Shown here in pieces: positions 18,708-27,611 of a stretch of 64,000 bases of DNA. Each line of letters opens with the position of its first letter. The stretch's first letter is position 1. The notes under the pieces are model-generated. The model ran no database searches and was not told where the DNA came from. It worked only from the letters and a program-made list of their open reading frames with translations. Both the position numbers and the translations under genes were made by a program. This DNA is from Vibrio neptunius (lineage in GTDB: Bacteria > Pseudomonadota > Gammaproteobacteria > Enterobacterales > Vibrionaceae). The DNA lies in contig NZ_JXXU01000001.1 of NCBI RefSeq assembly GCF_000967495.1, forward strand, positions 124,001-188,000, in the 5' to 3' direction.

Positions 18708-19005
18708 GACGACCGAACTAGGCACATTGGCGATCATAGCAGTGATGACCATCGTCACCATTGTGACTCGGTGGGGTGGCATCTATGTAATGTCTTACAT
18801 TCCTATCAGTCAACGCGTGCAGCAGTTTATTGCCGCTATGTCGGGCTCGGTGCTAGTCGCGATTATAGCGCCGTTATTTATTACCGGGGACATGGGCGCT
18901 AAGCTTGCTTTGCTGGTTACTGCTCTTGGTACACTGGCTTTTAAACGGCCACTCACATCCATCACCCTAGGAATTGTCCTAGCGGCTTTAACAAGAACTT
19001 TTTAA
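18697..19005 (+). CDS. azlD: AzlD-family branched-chain amino acid exporter, small subunit
   Basis: 102 residues with three to four membrane helices and the TRWGGIYVM segment typical of AzlD. It overlaps the end of azlC and is followed by a terminator at 19023. It works together with AzlC as an exporter in the inner membrane. Confidence 0.88.
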   Translation: MNIETTELGTLAIIAVMTIVTIVTRWGGIYVMSYIPISQRVQQFIAAMSGSVLVAIIAPLFITGDMGAKLALLVTALGTLAFKRPLTSITLGIVLAALTRTF

Positions 19006-19022
19006 CGATATTGGTTAGATGC

Positions 19023-19046
19023 AGAGCCTCGCTTAAGGCTCTTTTC
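19023..19046 (+). terminator. Terminator after azlD
   Basis: A 7-bp stem (AGAGCCT / AGGCTCT) with a 6-base loop followed by TTTTC. Confidence 0.7.
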
Positions 19047-19054
19047 AATTCAAG

Positions 19055-19630
19055 TTAAGTTGTCGCTGTTTTCAGATTACTCAACCACTTTTTAATCGGT
19101 TGAGTAATCCAGTATCGTAAAACAAACAGCCCAATCTGGCACAAAATATACTCACGGCGGCAATAAAGCATACAGACGTAATCAAACTTCTCCGTTGTAC
19201 CTTCAAACAAGATCTTGGGATAAATGTACTTTTGCCTTTCAGCGACTTTGGGATTACGAGCACCTGCCATGAAATAGCGCTTTTTCATACGATACGCCTC
19301 CCAGCTTGCACGAATAAAGACAAAACCACGTTCAAAGTCCGATAGCTCTTGTTCAACCCAAAGTCCACCACCTTCAACAATATTATCCGTGGCATATTGA
19401 AGGGAGTGCTTTTCCATGTGTTGTGGTAAATCTGCAACATAAACCAAAGGATGGTCGCAGTTGACTGTATACCCTGCACACATCTGCCCTTTTGAATCGT
19501 AAAACGCTCTGACACACGTTCGGCTTTTAAGTTGCTCTATATTACTCGTATTACCCGATATGGATTGGTAGTGCTTGGCAAACTCCAGAAAGTCACTATC
19601 TCTGGAAAGGCGTTTGCTCGATAAGATCAT
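19055..19630 (-). CDS. Unknown protein coupled to a FAD-linked oxidase
   Basis: 191 residues that I do not recognise. The start ATG overlaps the stop of the oxidase gene upstream (ATGA), so the two are translationally coupled. The stretch ELSDFERGFVFIRASWEAYR followed by a basic segment recalls the core of GNAT-type acyltransferases, but no acyl-CoA loop is evident. The C-terminal 40 residues are hydrophobic and basic (LCQIGLFVLRYWITQPIKKW) and could lie at the membrane. It probably acts on the same pathway as the oxidase. Confidence 0.7.
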   Translation of the reverse strand: MILSSKRLSRDSDFLEFAKHYQSISGNTSNIEQLKSRTCVRAFYDSKGQMCAGYTVNCDHPLVYVADLPQHMEKHSLQYATDNIVEGGGLWVEQELSDFERGFVFIRASWEAYRMKKRYFMAGARNPKVAERQKYIYPKILFEGTTEKFDYVCMLYCRREYILCQIGLFVLRYWITQPIKKWLSNLKTATT

Positions 19631-21210
19631 GCTTTACTGTCCTCTGAAAATTTGTAAGGAACCGCCATCTGATAACGACCTGGAGAAACAATGTCATCCG
19701 GATCAAACGCGGCTTTGATACGACTGCGAAGTTCTAATGCGTCTTGCTCCAGCTCTGACTCACCATTGAATGGCATTTCATCAACGGCACGTCGATAACA
19801 CGGCCACTGGTAGCGTCGATATAAAGCGCGCAATTTACGCACTAACTCTGTCGCTCTGCTCACTTCATCTGGATTACCGGCGTCGTAATAAATACTGATA
19901 ATCGCCTGACACATGTAAGCATTAACGGCGGTTAACGTGACACCAAATTCAAACCCTGCTTTGTCAAAAGCTTGCTGTGACAAACGCATACATTTTTCAA
20001 CCTCTTCGCCAACCATCGCAAGCGTAGGTGCAACCCAATAAAAGCCAGCCCCATCTTCCACAGGGTTCATTTTTTCCGGAATGTTTCCACGATAGCGCCA
20101 ATAGCAACCTTTGAGTGCCAAATCTTTAGGGTTCCCCTCGAGCATATCCATCATCTCAGTAAATTCATTGAGACTACTCTGCAAGCGCTGGTACACCGGT
20201 AGGCGCCCAAGCAAGCGACTGGCACTGATCGCTATTTGATTCATTTGTTTCAGCTTTGCCAAACTAACTACATTGACTTTAGCGATGGGTTTAAGCAGTG
20301 CTTTTACCCGTGCGGCTTTAGCTTTTGCTACTGCCTTAGTGCCTGTGATAACAAACGCACCCGACCAAGGAGATAAGTTGTATTGGTTGCACAGAGATTC
20401 AACATCCTTCTGGTTCGCACCATTACTCGTGCTCCACTTGTTAAAATCGAATCGTTCCATCATGGTTAGCATTCGGTAGGTGTTCCCTAAGTGAGGCAAA
20501 CCATCAATACTGCCTTCTGACTTCAGCCGGCGCATAATATCGATATATGAAGGCAAATCACTTGCATCTCTAAGGCGAACCAAACAACGTAAGCTCGCTT
20601 CTGGTTTAAGCATCAGTTCGAACTTTATTTTACTGATCACTGCAATATTGTTCTGAGTGAATAGCTCGTGAAGATTGGCGGCTAGGCCAGCTCGACCACA
20701 GTACCGTGAGCTTTGATTCAACTTCATTAACTTACCATTGGCTAAGATCAATTCGCTGATCGTAAAGTGCTGGCTTCGATTACCAACAGGACCGTGACCA
20801 AACCCTCTCTCTAATATGTTCCCCATTAGACTGGTATCTGGCCCAGCTCCCGTGCAATCCAGCATCCATGGTGTGTGTTTGAGATATGCGGAAACTTGGC
20901 CTTGTGTCACACCAGGCTCGACCTCAATCACTCCAAGCTCTTCATCAAAGCTCAGTATTCGATTCATTCGACTAAGATCAAGCAAAGTACAACCATCACT
21001 GGCAGGTGTTTTGCAACCATACCCCCAGTTGTTGCCTTTACCCACAGGATATACAGGCAGCTTTTTTACATGCGCTTGTTCAATAATTTGTTGCAACTCC
21101 AAACCATTTTCGGGATGAAGAATTTGCGGGACAATGCGCGAGTGATGGCCAAGCCCACTGCGCAGTTCGATTGGCTGATGCAAATCAACCTGTTCCACAA
21201 CAGATGACAC
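19627..21210 (-). CDS. FAD-linked oxidase of the vanillyl-alcohol-oxidase/p-cresol-methylhydroxylase type
   Basis: 527 residues. The N-terminal FAD_binding_4 domain shows YPVGKGNNWGYGCKTP (about 54-69), VEVEPGVTQGQVSAYL-like (here IEVEPGVTQGQVSAYL) and GNILERGFGHGP, where a histidine or tyrosine may carry the flavin. The C-terminal half fits the FAD-linked oxidase cap. Enzymes of this group oxidise phenols, alcohols or amines. No cytochrome partner is next to it, so it may use oxygen directly. The substrate is unknown. The downstream coupled gene and the GltB-like gene 270 bp upstream are on the same strand. Confidence 0.85.
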   Translation of the reverse strand: MSSVVEQVDLHQPIELRSGLGHHSRIVPQILHPENGLELQQIIEQAHVKKLPVYPVGKGNNWGYGCKTPASDGCTLLDLSRMNRILSFDEELGVIEVEPGVTQGQVSAYLKHTPWMLDCTGAGPDTSLMGNILERGFGHGPVGNRSQHFTISELILANGKLMKLNQSSRYCGRAGLAANLHELFTQNNIAVISKIKFELMLKPEASLRCLVRLRDASDLPSYIDIMRRLKSEGSIDGLPHLGNTYRMLTMMERFDFNKWSTSNGANQKDVESLCNQYNLSPWSGAFVITGTKAVAKAKAARVKALLKPIAKVNVVSLAKLKQMNQIAISASRLLGRLPVYQRLQSSLNEFTEMMDMLEGNPKDLALKGCYWRYRGNIPEKMNPVEDGAGFYWVAPTLAMVGEEVEKCMRLSQQAFDKAGFEFGVTLTAVNAYMCQAIISIYYDAGNPDEVSRATELVRKLRALYRRYQWPCYRRAVDEMPFNGESELEQDALELRSRIKAAFDPDDIVSPGRYQMAVPYKFSEDSKA

Positions 21211-21480
21211 GTGTAGCTCCTTTACTGGTGAATAATTTAGCTATCAAGGTGTTACCAGACAGCTTTGTCTGCTGTTTTAATTAGGGGCAGGATTATCTCA
21301 GCAGCTTAAATACCAAACAACACACATATATGTGGAGTGAATGCATTCAGCAAAAACAAGTAGATAACAACATTAATATTGATCCAGTAAACACAAACAA
21401 ATGAATGGGTAAGTGTTACTGATGCGTGAAAGTTAATGAGAGGAAAAGAATGTGCTCATGACCCCATGAACACATTGAGG

Positions 21481-22962
21481 CTATCGGTGATGTCGGTACA
21501 ACTCGTCCAATGCGACAGATAATCCGTCTTCTTTGACAATACGGATGTGTTCACGGGACAAGTCGCGTGCGTTGGTCACACCACATGAGTGGGCAATCAG
21601 ACCAATGCCATAGTGAATATACTTGTTGTAATTCGCAACACGCTCCATTTTGTCCTCTACATTCAACCCTTGTTGGAGACGAACGTCATGAGTGGTGATA
21701 CCTGTCGGACACGTGTCTTTATTGCATTGCAAGGCTTGAATACAACCCAGTGCCAGCATGTGGCCCCTTGCAGAAACAACAAAGTCGGCACCTAGTGCTA
21801 TTGCCCACGCGACCTTAGAAGGCGTGATAAGCTTGCCAGAAGCCACCACTTTAATTCTCGGAATTAAACCACGCTCATTAAGTAAATTGACTACAAGAGG
21901 AAGGCTTTCTTTCAACGGCAGCCCGACATAGTCCATCAGCGGTTGAGGCGCTGCTCCGGTGCCTCCGTCAGCACTATCTATCGTAATAAAATCGGGCGCA
22001 CTGTCATGACCTCTCTGATCAATTTCATCGAGTAACTCATTGAACCATACTAGCGAACCAATGACACTTTTGAACCCAACAGGTTTGCCCGTCACTTCTC
22101 GGATACGATGAATCATATCCAGTAAGTCACTCACATTACGGATATCCTTATGCCCATTCGGGCTGATCGAGTCGTGCCCCTGAGGGATACCGCGAATTTG
22201 AGCAATTTCAGCGGTCACTTTGCGTCCAGGCAGTATGCCACCTTTACCTGGTTTCGCCCCCTGGCTGATTTTTATCTCGAACATTCTGACATTATCTCGC
22301 GCAGCCAGCTCTGTTAGCTTCTCATCAGAAAGATGACCATCTTGGTCTCGAACACCATACTTCGCAGTGCCAATTTGGAACACAATGTCACACTGGCCTT
22401 CCAAGTGATACGAGCTTAAACCTCCCTCTCCCGTATTCATCCAACATCCGGCGATCTTTGCGCCTTTGGACAAGGCTCGCACCGCAGGCTTTGATAAAGC
22501 ACCGAAACTCATTCCAGAAATATTGAAGATCGATGACGTGGTATAAGGCGTTCGACAACCCTCACCTATGGTGACCGCGGCTGGGGATACCGCGTCTTCC
22601 TCCAAAGTGGGAAACGCACAATTCATAAACATGATGGTGCCTGTAGCGTCCAGATTTCGGGTAGAGCCGAAGGCTATCGTGCGATCAACATTTTTCGCCG
22701 CTTTATATACCCAGCTACGTTCTGCACGATTGAAAGGCATCTCCTCTCTATCCATCGCAAAGAAATATTGCCTGAAGAACTCTCCCTGTTTCTCAAACAA
22801 GTAGCGAAAGCGTCCGATAACAGGGTAGTTATGTCGAATGGCATGTTTGTGTTGGCGTTTGTCTGCAACGTACATATATAGAACACTGATAACACCAACC
22901 CCAATCGCGATAATGAAAAGCCCTGAAAATAGATCGATCCCTATGACAAAAAATTCACCCAT
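21481..22962 (-). CDS. FMN-binding glutamate-synthase-family protein, membrane anchored
   Basis: 493 residues homologous to the central and FMN domains of glutamate synthase, without the amidotransferase domain. A hydrophobic N-terminus (about residues 5-30) should anchor it in the membrane. FMN and substrate segments are visible: ISGMSFGALSKPAVRAL, MNTGEGGLS, KISQGAKPGKGG, TIDSADGGTGAAP. The cysteines of CIQALQCNKDTCPTGI match the 3Fe-4S site. The ATG at 22962 is chosen over 22974 because GGAG lies 7 bp before it. This stand-alone family is common and its reaction is not settled. It is not a true GOGAT large subunit, which is about 1500 residues long. Confidence 0.85.
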   Translation of the reverse strand: MGEFFVIGIDLFSGLFIIAIGVGVISVLYMYVADKRQHKHAIRHNYPVIGRFRYLFEKQGEFFRQYFFAMDREEMPFNRAERSWVYKAAKNVDRTIAFGSTRNLDATGTIMFMNCAFPTLEEDAVSPAAVTIGEGCRTPYTTSSIFNISGMSFGALSKPAVRALSKGAKIAGCWMNTGEGGLSSYHLEGQCDIVFQIGTAKYGVRDQDGHLSDEKLTELAARDNVRMFEIKISQGAKPGKGGILPGRKVTAEIAQIRGIPQGHDSISPNGHKDIRNVSDLLDMIHRIREVTGKPVGFKSVIGSLVWFNELLDEIDQRGHDSAPDFITIDSADGGTGAAPQPLMDYVGLPLKESLPLVVNLLNERGLIPRIKVVASGKLITPSKVAWAIALGADFVVSARGHMLALGCIQALQCNKDTCPTGITTHDVRLQQGLNVEDKMERVANYNKYIHYGIGLIAHSCGVTNARDLSREHIRIVKEDGLSVALDELYRHHR

Positions 22963-23376
22963 TTTATGCTCCATTAGTCTTTGTATTTTCTATTTGTATA
23001 GACCGTCTTCATCAATATAGTTGACGATCTGGAGCCATTTTAATTTTTTCAATCAATAAGAACGTATTGCATCATCTACAAGCTTTCAAACAACAAACTG
23101 ACCATTTTATAAACGCCCTCTCCTAACCCCTTAGCCCGCATCAAACTTTCTACCTAATTGACGTTCCCTTTACAACTCAAATGTAAGCTCAGTTAAAGTA
23201 TTGTTTTTACGAACTAAGTCCAACGCAGTGTTTTATATATAGTCGATGTTTATCAGTCTTAACAACGCCACCGCCGACTCTAGACCGAAACGAATACGTC
23301 ATATGTCAACGAGCAATGGTCACTAGAGGTTCGTATCAAACCAAATGTTTATCATCTCACCTATTAAAGGATTACT
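22963..23376. other. Intergenic region between divergent genes
   Basis: About 414 bp separating the GltB-like gene from the SDR gene. No open frame or strong repeat is evident. It should hold two promoters. Confidence 0.35.
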
Positions 23377-24144
23377 ATGAAACTAAAAGGAAAAAAAGCG
23401 TTCATTACCGGTACAACGTCAGGTATCGGCTTGGCTATTGCGCGCCGTTTCTTTGAAGAAGGCGCTACGATTGCTATTAACGGACGAAATGCAGAAAAGC
23501 TGGAAACCATTAATAGGGAGTATTTTGAAAACAAAGCCCTCGAAGTCGTCGCAGACATTTCCAAAGTGGAAGATATTGCTTCAGCGTATGAATTGCTTGA
23601 AAGAGAATTTTCTCAACTGGATGTATTGGTTGTTAATGCAGGGGCCTATCAACTAAAGCCTTTTACAGAAACAACTGAACAAGACTTTGACGACATGTTT
23701 GCACTCAACGTTAAGGGCGCTTTCTTTACTATGCAATATTCTGCGCCGTTATTGAGAGAAGGTGCATCAGTTATTTCAATTTCTTCTGTTGGCGCGCTCC
23801 ATGCTAATTGGAATCAAGCGCCTTACAACGCTTCAAAAGCCGCTATCTCATCATTGACCAAAAGCTTCGCATGTGGGCTTACTCATAAAAAGATCCGTGC
23901 CAATACCATTTCGCCAGGTGTCACTGAAACTGAAATTTGGGACAAAGTTGATTACCGAGAGCAGGTTAACCAAGTCGCCAAAGACGGAATTCCTCTCGGA
24001 AGAAAAGGCTCCGTCGAAGAAGTCGCAAGCGCTGCGCTTTTTCTCGCCAGTGATGACTCTGCTTTTATGACAACCAGCGATCTGATGATGGATGGTGGCG
24101 TCACCTACATCAATGATCCAAAAGATTGGGGTCATAAGCAGTAA
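23377..24144 (+). CDS. Short-chain dehydrogenase/reductase
   Basis: 255 residues, classical SDR. The dinucleotide motif is TGTTSGIGLA (about 11-20), with NAGAY near 87. The catalytic serine lies in SISSVGALHANWNQAPYNASK, which also holds the Tyr-x-x-x-Lys pair (YNASK). The C-terminal MMDGGVTY is typical. It would reduce a ketone or oxidise an alcohol with NAD(P); the substrate is unknown. AAAGG precedes the ATG and a terminator follows, so it is monocistronic. Confidence 0.9.
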   Translation: MKLKGKKAFITGTTSGIGLAIARRFFEEGATIAINGRNAEKLETINREYFENKALEVVADISKVEDIASAYELLEREFSQLDVLVVNAGAYQLKPFTETTEQDFDDMFALNVKGAFFTMQYSAPLLREGASVISISSVGALHANWNQAPYNASKAAISSLTKSFACGLTHKKIRANTISPGVTETEIWDKVDYREQVNQVAKDGIPLGRKGSVEEVASAALFLASDDSAFMTTSDLMMDGGVTYINDPKDWGHKQ

Positions 24145-24160
24145 GCCAGTGAATCTACTT

Positions 24161-24190
24161 AAAAGGAGCCTTTGATGAGGCTCCTTTTCG
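24161..24190 (+). terminator. Terminator after the SDR gene
   Basis: A 10-bp stem (AAAAGGAGCC / GGCTCCTTTT) with an 8-base loop. Confidence 0.8.
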
Positions 24191-24325
24191 ATTTTGAAAT
24201 CATAATTTAGTTTTTTTCCATTTTTGAAAATTAAACTTTACCACCATTATTCCATCGCTCAATTCAATACTATCGCTATTAAATACACGCCTACACCCAA
24301 GCCAGTTCATGTCTAGGAGAATACT

Positions 24326-24904
24326 ATGTCTAAAGCGATCTTAATCATCGATTTAATCAACGATATTATTCATCCCGAGGGAAAGATACCAAGCTGTGCG
24401 CAACATGCGAGCCAAATGAATGTGATTGCTAATACCAATCATGCATTGAACTTTGCTAGGGAAAACAAATGGTTAGTAGTTCACATTAAGGTAGGCTTTG
24501 ATGTAAACTATGCAGCACTGCCCAAGTCTTCTCCAGTTTTCGGTAAAGCGGACCAGTATCAAGCATTAAAACTAGGAAGTTTTGGTACCGAATTTCACCG
24601 CGATGTCGACTTTCGAGAAAATGAATTGATCGTCGTAAAACCAAGGATTAGTGCATTTTACAACACATCATTAGAGGCCACTCTGCGCGCCAACCAAGTT
24701 ACACAGCTTTATCTTACAGGTGTAAGTACTGAATGGGCGATTCAGTCCACAGCCAGAGAGGGTCATGACCGTGACTATAAAATCACTATCTTGGAAGACT
24801 GTTGTGCCGCATCTTCACATCAGGCTCACCTAGCTTCCTTGACGATGCTTAGCCGCATAGCGACGCTAGCAAAAGTCGACGACTTAAGCCGCAAAGAAAA
24901 GTAA
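24326..24904 (+). CDS. Isochorismatase-fold hydrolase homologue without the catalytic cysteine
   Basis: 192 residues of the isochorismatase-like family. The aspartate is in LIIDLINDI (about residue 9) and the lysine in VVKPRISAFYNTS. The cysteine position, normally GxxTxxCV, reads GVSTEWAIQST, so alanine replaces cysteine. Cysteine hydrolases such as nicotinamidase need that residue, while true isochorismatases do not. The protein may therefore be a lyase-like or non-enzymatic member. It is a single gene between two terminators. Confidence 0.82.
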   Translation: MSKAILIIDLINDIIHPEGKIPSCAQHASQMNVIANTNHALNFARENKWLVVHIKVGFDVNYAALPKSSPVFGKADQYQALKLGSFGTEFHRDVDFRENELIVVKPRISAFYNTSLEATLRANQVTQLYLTGVSTEWAIQSTAREGHDRDYKITILEDCCAASSHQAHLASLTMLSRIATLAKVDDLSRKEK

Positions 24905-24922
24905 TGACTTGTTCAAACTGCA

Positions 24923-24955
24923 CAAAAAGGGAGCCAATTGAAGCTCCCCCCTTTA
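24923..24955. terminator. Bidirectional terminator
   Basis: AAGGGAGC / GCTCCCCC-type hairpin with flanking A and T tracts between the convergent isochorismatase-fold and deaminase genes. Confidence 0.7.
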
Positions 24956-24969
24956 TTATCTGAAATGGA

Positions 24970-25521
24970 TTAAACAGATTCGGACAGCCTGAGTGACAAA
25001 ACCTCATCAAAAAACTGATCGCCTAGTTCGAGTTTTATACCCAATAAATCGCTATTGATTCTCGAATCATATATAGCAAACATGCTCATTAATTTTTTAC
25101 ACATGTCTGCTAAACGGCGATCTTCTGTCAACGTCGCAATCAAACCATTCTCGGCGTAATCTTCTGGGCAATTGACGTGCATGTCATCCAATACTCCAAA
25201 ATGAGTGCGTTTGACTCCTAGTTCCTTCATCAACTGTGAACAAGAGGGTTCACCGCGATATTTAAGCGTTTTCAAACAAGGTGACAAGGTAACAACAAAC
25301 ACCGCATCCGATGAAGGTTCACCATAAACTTTCCTGAACGCTTCATAAGCATTACGCTCTGCGTGTTTCCAATTTTGTCCATCTCTTGTGCTTGTCGCAA
25401 ATACTTTGTTGTCACCATCGACTAAACAGCTTGCAACAATTCCCACATCCCTTTCGTACCATCTGTCAATCAGGTAACCTATTGTTTCTAATAGTAACCT
25501 ATCCAGATTTTCAGCCAGCAT
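24970..25521 (-). CDS. Deaminase-fold protein, RibD-like zinc site
   Basis: 183 residues with a cytidine/deoxycytidylate-deaminase-type zinc site. KHAERNAYEAF (near residue 52) gives the His-Ala-Glu motif, and TLSPCLKTLKYRGEPSC gives the Pro-Cys and the second cysteine, separated by 11 residues. That wide spacing resembles the pyrimidine deaminase domain of RibD more than standard cytidine deaminases. No reductase domain is attached and riboflavin synthase lies far away, so a role in riboflavin synthesis is doubtful. It is divergent from a regulator-transporter operon for queuosine precursors, which hints at a modified purine or pyrimidine substrate. The role is inferred. Confidence 0.75.
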   Translation of the reverse strand: MLAENLDRLLLETIGYLIDRWYERDVGIVASCLVDGDNKVFATSTRDGQNWKHAERNAYEAFRKVYGEPSSDAVFVVTLSPCLKTLKYRGEPSCSQLMKELGVKRTHFGVLDDMHVNCPEDYAENGLIATLTEDRRLADMCKKLMSMFAIYDSRINSDLLGIKLELGDQFFDEVLSLRLSESV

Positions 25522-25547
25522 TGTTTGTACTCTTACTGTTGTTTTAA

Positions 25548-25617
25548 TTATGTGACTGTATCAGAACGAACTTAGCATTAGGACATAAATCAGCACCATT
25601 ATGTGATATCTGTTACA
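25548..25617. promoter_or_regulatory. Repeated ATTATGTGA and CRP-like dyad between divergent genes
   Basis: ATTATGTGA occurs at 25548-25556 and again at 25598-25606, 50 bp apart. The second copy is part of TGTGATATCTGTTACA (25602-25617), which is close to the CRP consensus TGTGA-N6-TCACA. The alternatives are CRP control or an operator for the repressor-like protein encoded at 25703. Confidence 0.45.
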
Positions 25618-25702
25618 TATAAATGACAACTTGCTTTCAAGCACCTGTTTTTATGCAAATAATTGCGCTACTGAAAGATAAATAGGTTTAGGTTTTTGAA
25701 AC

Positions 25703-26365
25703 ATGGAACAAGCTCGAGACTCTCGAATTGACTTAGCGCTTTATGACCTGATCGAACAGAAAAAAAATAGAGATGGCAAATTTACAAGACAAGACCTCGC
25801 TAATGCTATTGGCGTAAATCCCTCAATATTAACTCGGATTGCTCACGCCGACCCAATGAAAAGGCAAACTAACCCCCAGCTACACACGCTGCAGAAGATT
25901 GTCGAATTTTTTCAACTCGATGGGTTTGATATTACTTTAAATGACCTCATTCAGCAGGAAACGCAAAGGGTTGTCTTCTCCGAAAACACTCATCGCCAGC
26001 TCCCTACTAACGAAATAACGATACCACTCTTTAAGCTTTATAGTGACCTGAACAGGATTGGCAAAATTACCACTGATGTTGAGGTGAATGACAGCGTATT
26101 AGTCGGTTTCAAATCCGATGAGTTCATTCCTCCTTTCTTTAAAAAGGGGACGGTTTTCGTCGCTAACAGAGAATCTCTGCCTGAAGTAGATAATCTTGTT
26201 GTAGTAAAGTCAGGGTCATCTGGTTGCTTCCAGTTAAGAAAAGTTGCCCAAGATGAAGCCAATATGAAAATCTATCTTATCGATGTACGAAACCCTCATC
26301 TCAAATACGAATTCTCAGTGGCATCTTTTATCGGAGTAGTTCATCAAATCAACGCAAAAATCTAA
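25703..26365 (+). CDS. Repressor-like regulator with helix-turn-helix and S24-like domain
   Basis: 220 residues. The N-terminal half has a helix-turn-helix of the Cro/CI type (FTRQDLANAIGVNPSILTRI, about 27-46). The C-terminal half resembles the LexA/CI S24 fold (VEVNDSVLVGF, KKGTVFVANRESLP, NLVVVKSGSSGCF) but no Ala-Gly cleavage site is obvious. No phage genes are nearby, so I read it as a chromosomal regulator rather than a prophage repressor. It begins an operon with a small unknown gene and YhhQ and is divergent from a deaminase-like gene. It may respond to a nucleoside or queuosine precursor, which is inference. Confidence 0.75.
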   Translation: MEQARDSRIDLALYDLIEQKKNRDGKFTRQDLANAIGVNPSILTRIAHADPMKRQTNPQLHTLQKIVEFFQLDGFDITLNDLIQQETQRVVFSENTHRQLPTNEITIPLFKLYSDLNRIGKITTDVEVNDSVLVGFKSDEFIPPFFKKGTVFVANRESLPEVDNLVVVKSGSSGCFQLRKVAQDEANMKIYLIDVRNPHLKYEFSVASFIGVVHQINAKI

Positions 26366-26378
26366 TAAGTACATCTGC

Positions 26379-26681
26379 ATGTCGATACTCACAAATTTTC
26401 TATCCTCTATCGATGGAAAAATTAATAGCTATCTTGGTTTGAGTAAACCAATTTATGTCCCACTATATACTGAAATTATCGATGATGAAGTATTTCTATA
26501 CAGTAGAATAAAAAACAAAAGGCATATTATCAAAGAAAATATTAAGGACGTCAGTATAGAAGACAACTATTCCTTGGAAGACCAAAGAAAAATCATTTCT
26601 GCTGTAAGTAATCTTATGTTTGCAGGCTTACATTGTAAAAAACACGACGACGTAGTAAAAATGGAATATCACAATGAGTGA
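26379..26681 (+). CDS. Small unknown protein upstream of yhhQ
   Basis: 100 residues, no family recognised. It is mixed charged and hydrophobic, with no signal peptide or membrane helix that I can see. It starts 13 bp after the repressor-like gene and overlaps yhhQ by 8 bp, so it is very probably translated as part of that operon. The region is more AT-rich than average. Confidence 0.65.
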   Translation: MSILTNFLSSIDGKINSYLGLSKPIYVPLYTEIIDDEVFLYSRIKNKRHIIKENIKDVSIEDNYSLEDQRKIISAVSNLMFAGLHCKKHDDVVKMEYHNE

Positions 26682-27426
26682 CACTTTAAATATTAACAGA
26701 AGCATTATTAACAAACCAATTGTTTCAAATTATCTCTGGTTTCTTGTAATGAGTTACTCGATTGTTATCATCCTTTCGAATTGGTTCGCAGGGCGATTGA
26801 TCAGTCTGTCAGGTGATTTCTCTACCGGTGCTGGTGCGTTGATCTTCCCACTCGCCTTTCTTTTGTCGGATATCATTACCGAGGTTTACGGTTACAAATG
26901 GGCTAGGGTTGCGGTTTGGTGTGGTTTTCTCTTTAACACTATCTTTTTAGTATTGGGACAGATCGTTATCCTTCTGCCCAGTCCGGACTATGCGATACAA
27001 AGCAATGAAATGTTTGACTCTGTTTTGCAAACCAGTGGAAGAATTGTCATTGCATCAATACTAGCTTACCTCATAGCCGAACCCGTTAACTCTTATATCA
27101 TGGCTAAGACAAAAGTCTGGTTCAATGGTAAATATATGGGTGTTCGCTTTATTTTATCTACTACTGTTGCGTCGTTTATCGATAGTAACATTATGGGAAC
27201 TGTCGCATTTTATGGAAAAATGCCTCTTTACGAACTATTTATCTTTAATGTCACACTTTGTTTTGTCAAAGTATTCATTGAGCTGATCATAACACCTTTA
27301 TCCACTTCATTTACTAGAAGACTTAAAGATATTGAAGGCTCAGACATTTATGATATTGATACAAACTTTAATATTTTTAGTTTTGACACCAAATATTCAG
27401 AAAAGTCGAATAAATTTAAAAAATAA
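26674..27426 (+). CDS. yhhQ: YhhQ/VUT-family queuosine precursor transporter
   Basis: 250 residues with about six membrane helices. Family marks are FLLSDIITEVYGYKWARVAV (about 68-87) and the membrane aspartate in STTVASFIDSNIMGT. In E. coli this family imports 7-cyano-7-deazaguanine or related precursors of the tRNA base queuosine. Here it closes an operon with a repressor-like regulator and a small unknown gene, beside a deaminase-like gene. That context points to regulated salvage of a deazapurine. Confidence 0.85.
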   Translation: MSDTLNINRSIINKPIVSNYLWFLVMSYSIVIILSNWFAGRLISLSGDFSTGAGALIFPLAFLLSDIITEVYGYKWARVAVWCGFLFNTIFLVLGQIVILLPSPDYAIQSNEMFDSVLQTSGRIVIASILAYLIAEPVNSYIMAKTKVWFNGKYMGVRFILSTTVASFIDSNIMGTVAFYGKMPLYELFIFNVTLCFVKVFIELIITPLSTSFTRRLKDIEGSDIYDIDTNFNIFSFDTKYSEKSNKFKK

Positions 27427-27611
27427 TGATAACGATCACCTGATATAATAAGGAGATTAACAGTAGTTTGAAATTTGAGACTGACAATTGTCCTCATACC
27501 GATAACATAACAATCGAACTTTAAAGCATCCATGCAATTTTGGTCAATCGATAGGCTCCTTCGGCTACTGCCTACTCTGTTGATCTGACGCTTACTTACC
27601 GAGAGGAAGTT

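Noticed and set aside
24970..25521. RibD of riboflavin synthesis
   Set aside because: No reductase domain and no riboflavin genes next to it.
25703..26365. Prophage CI repressor
   Set aside because: No phage genes, integrase or att-like repeats nearby; the gene is in an operon with YhhQ.
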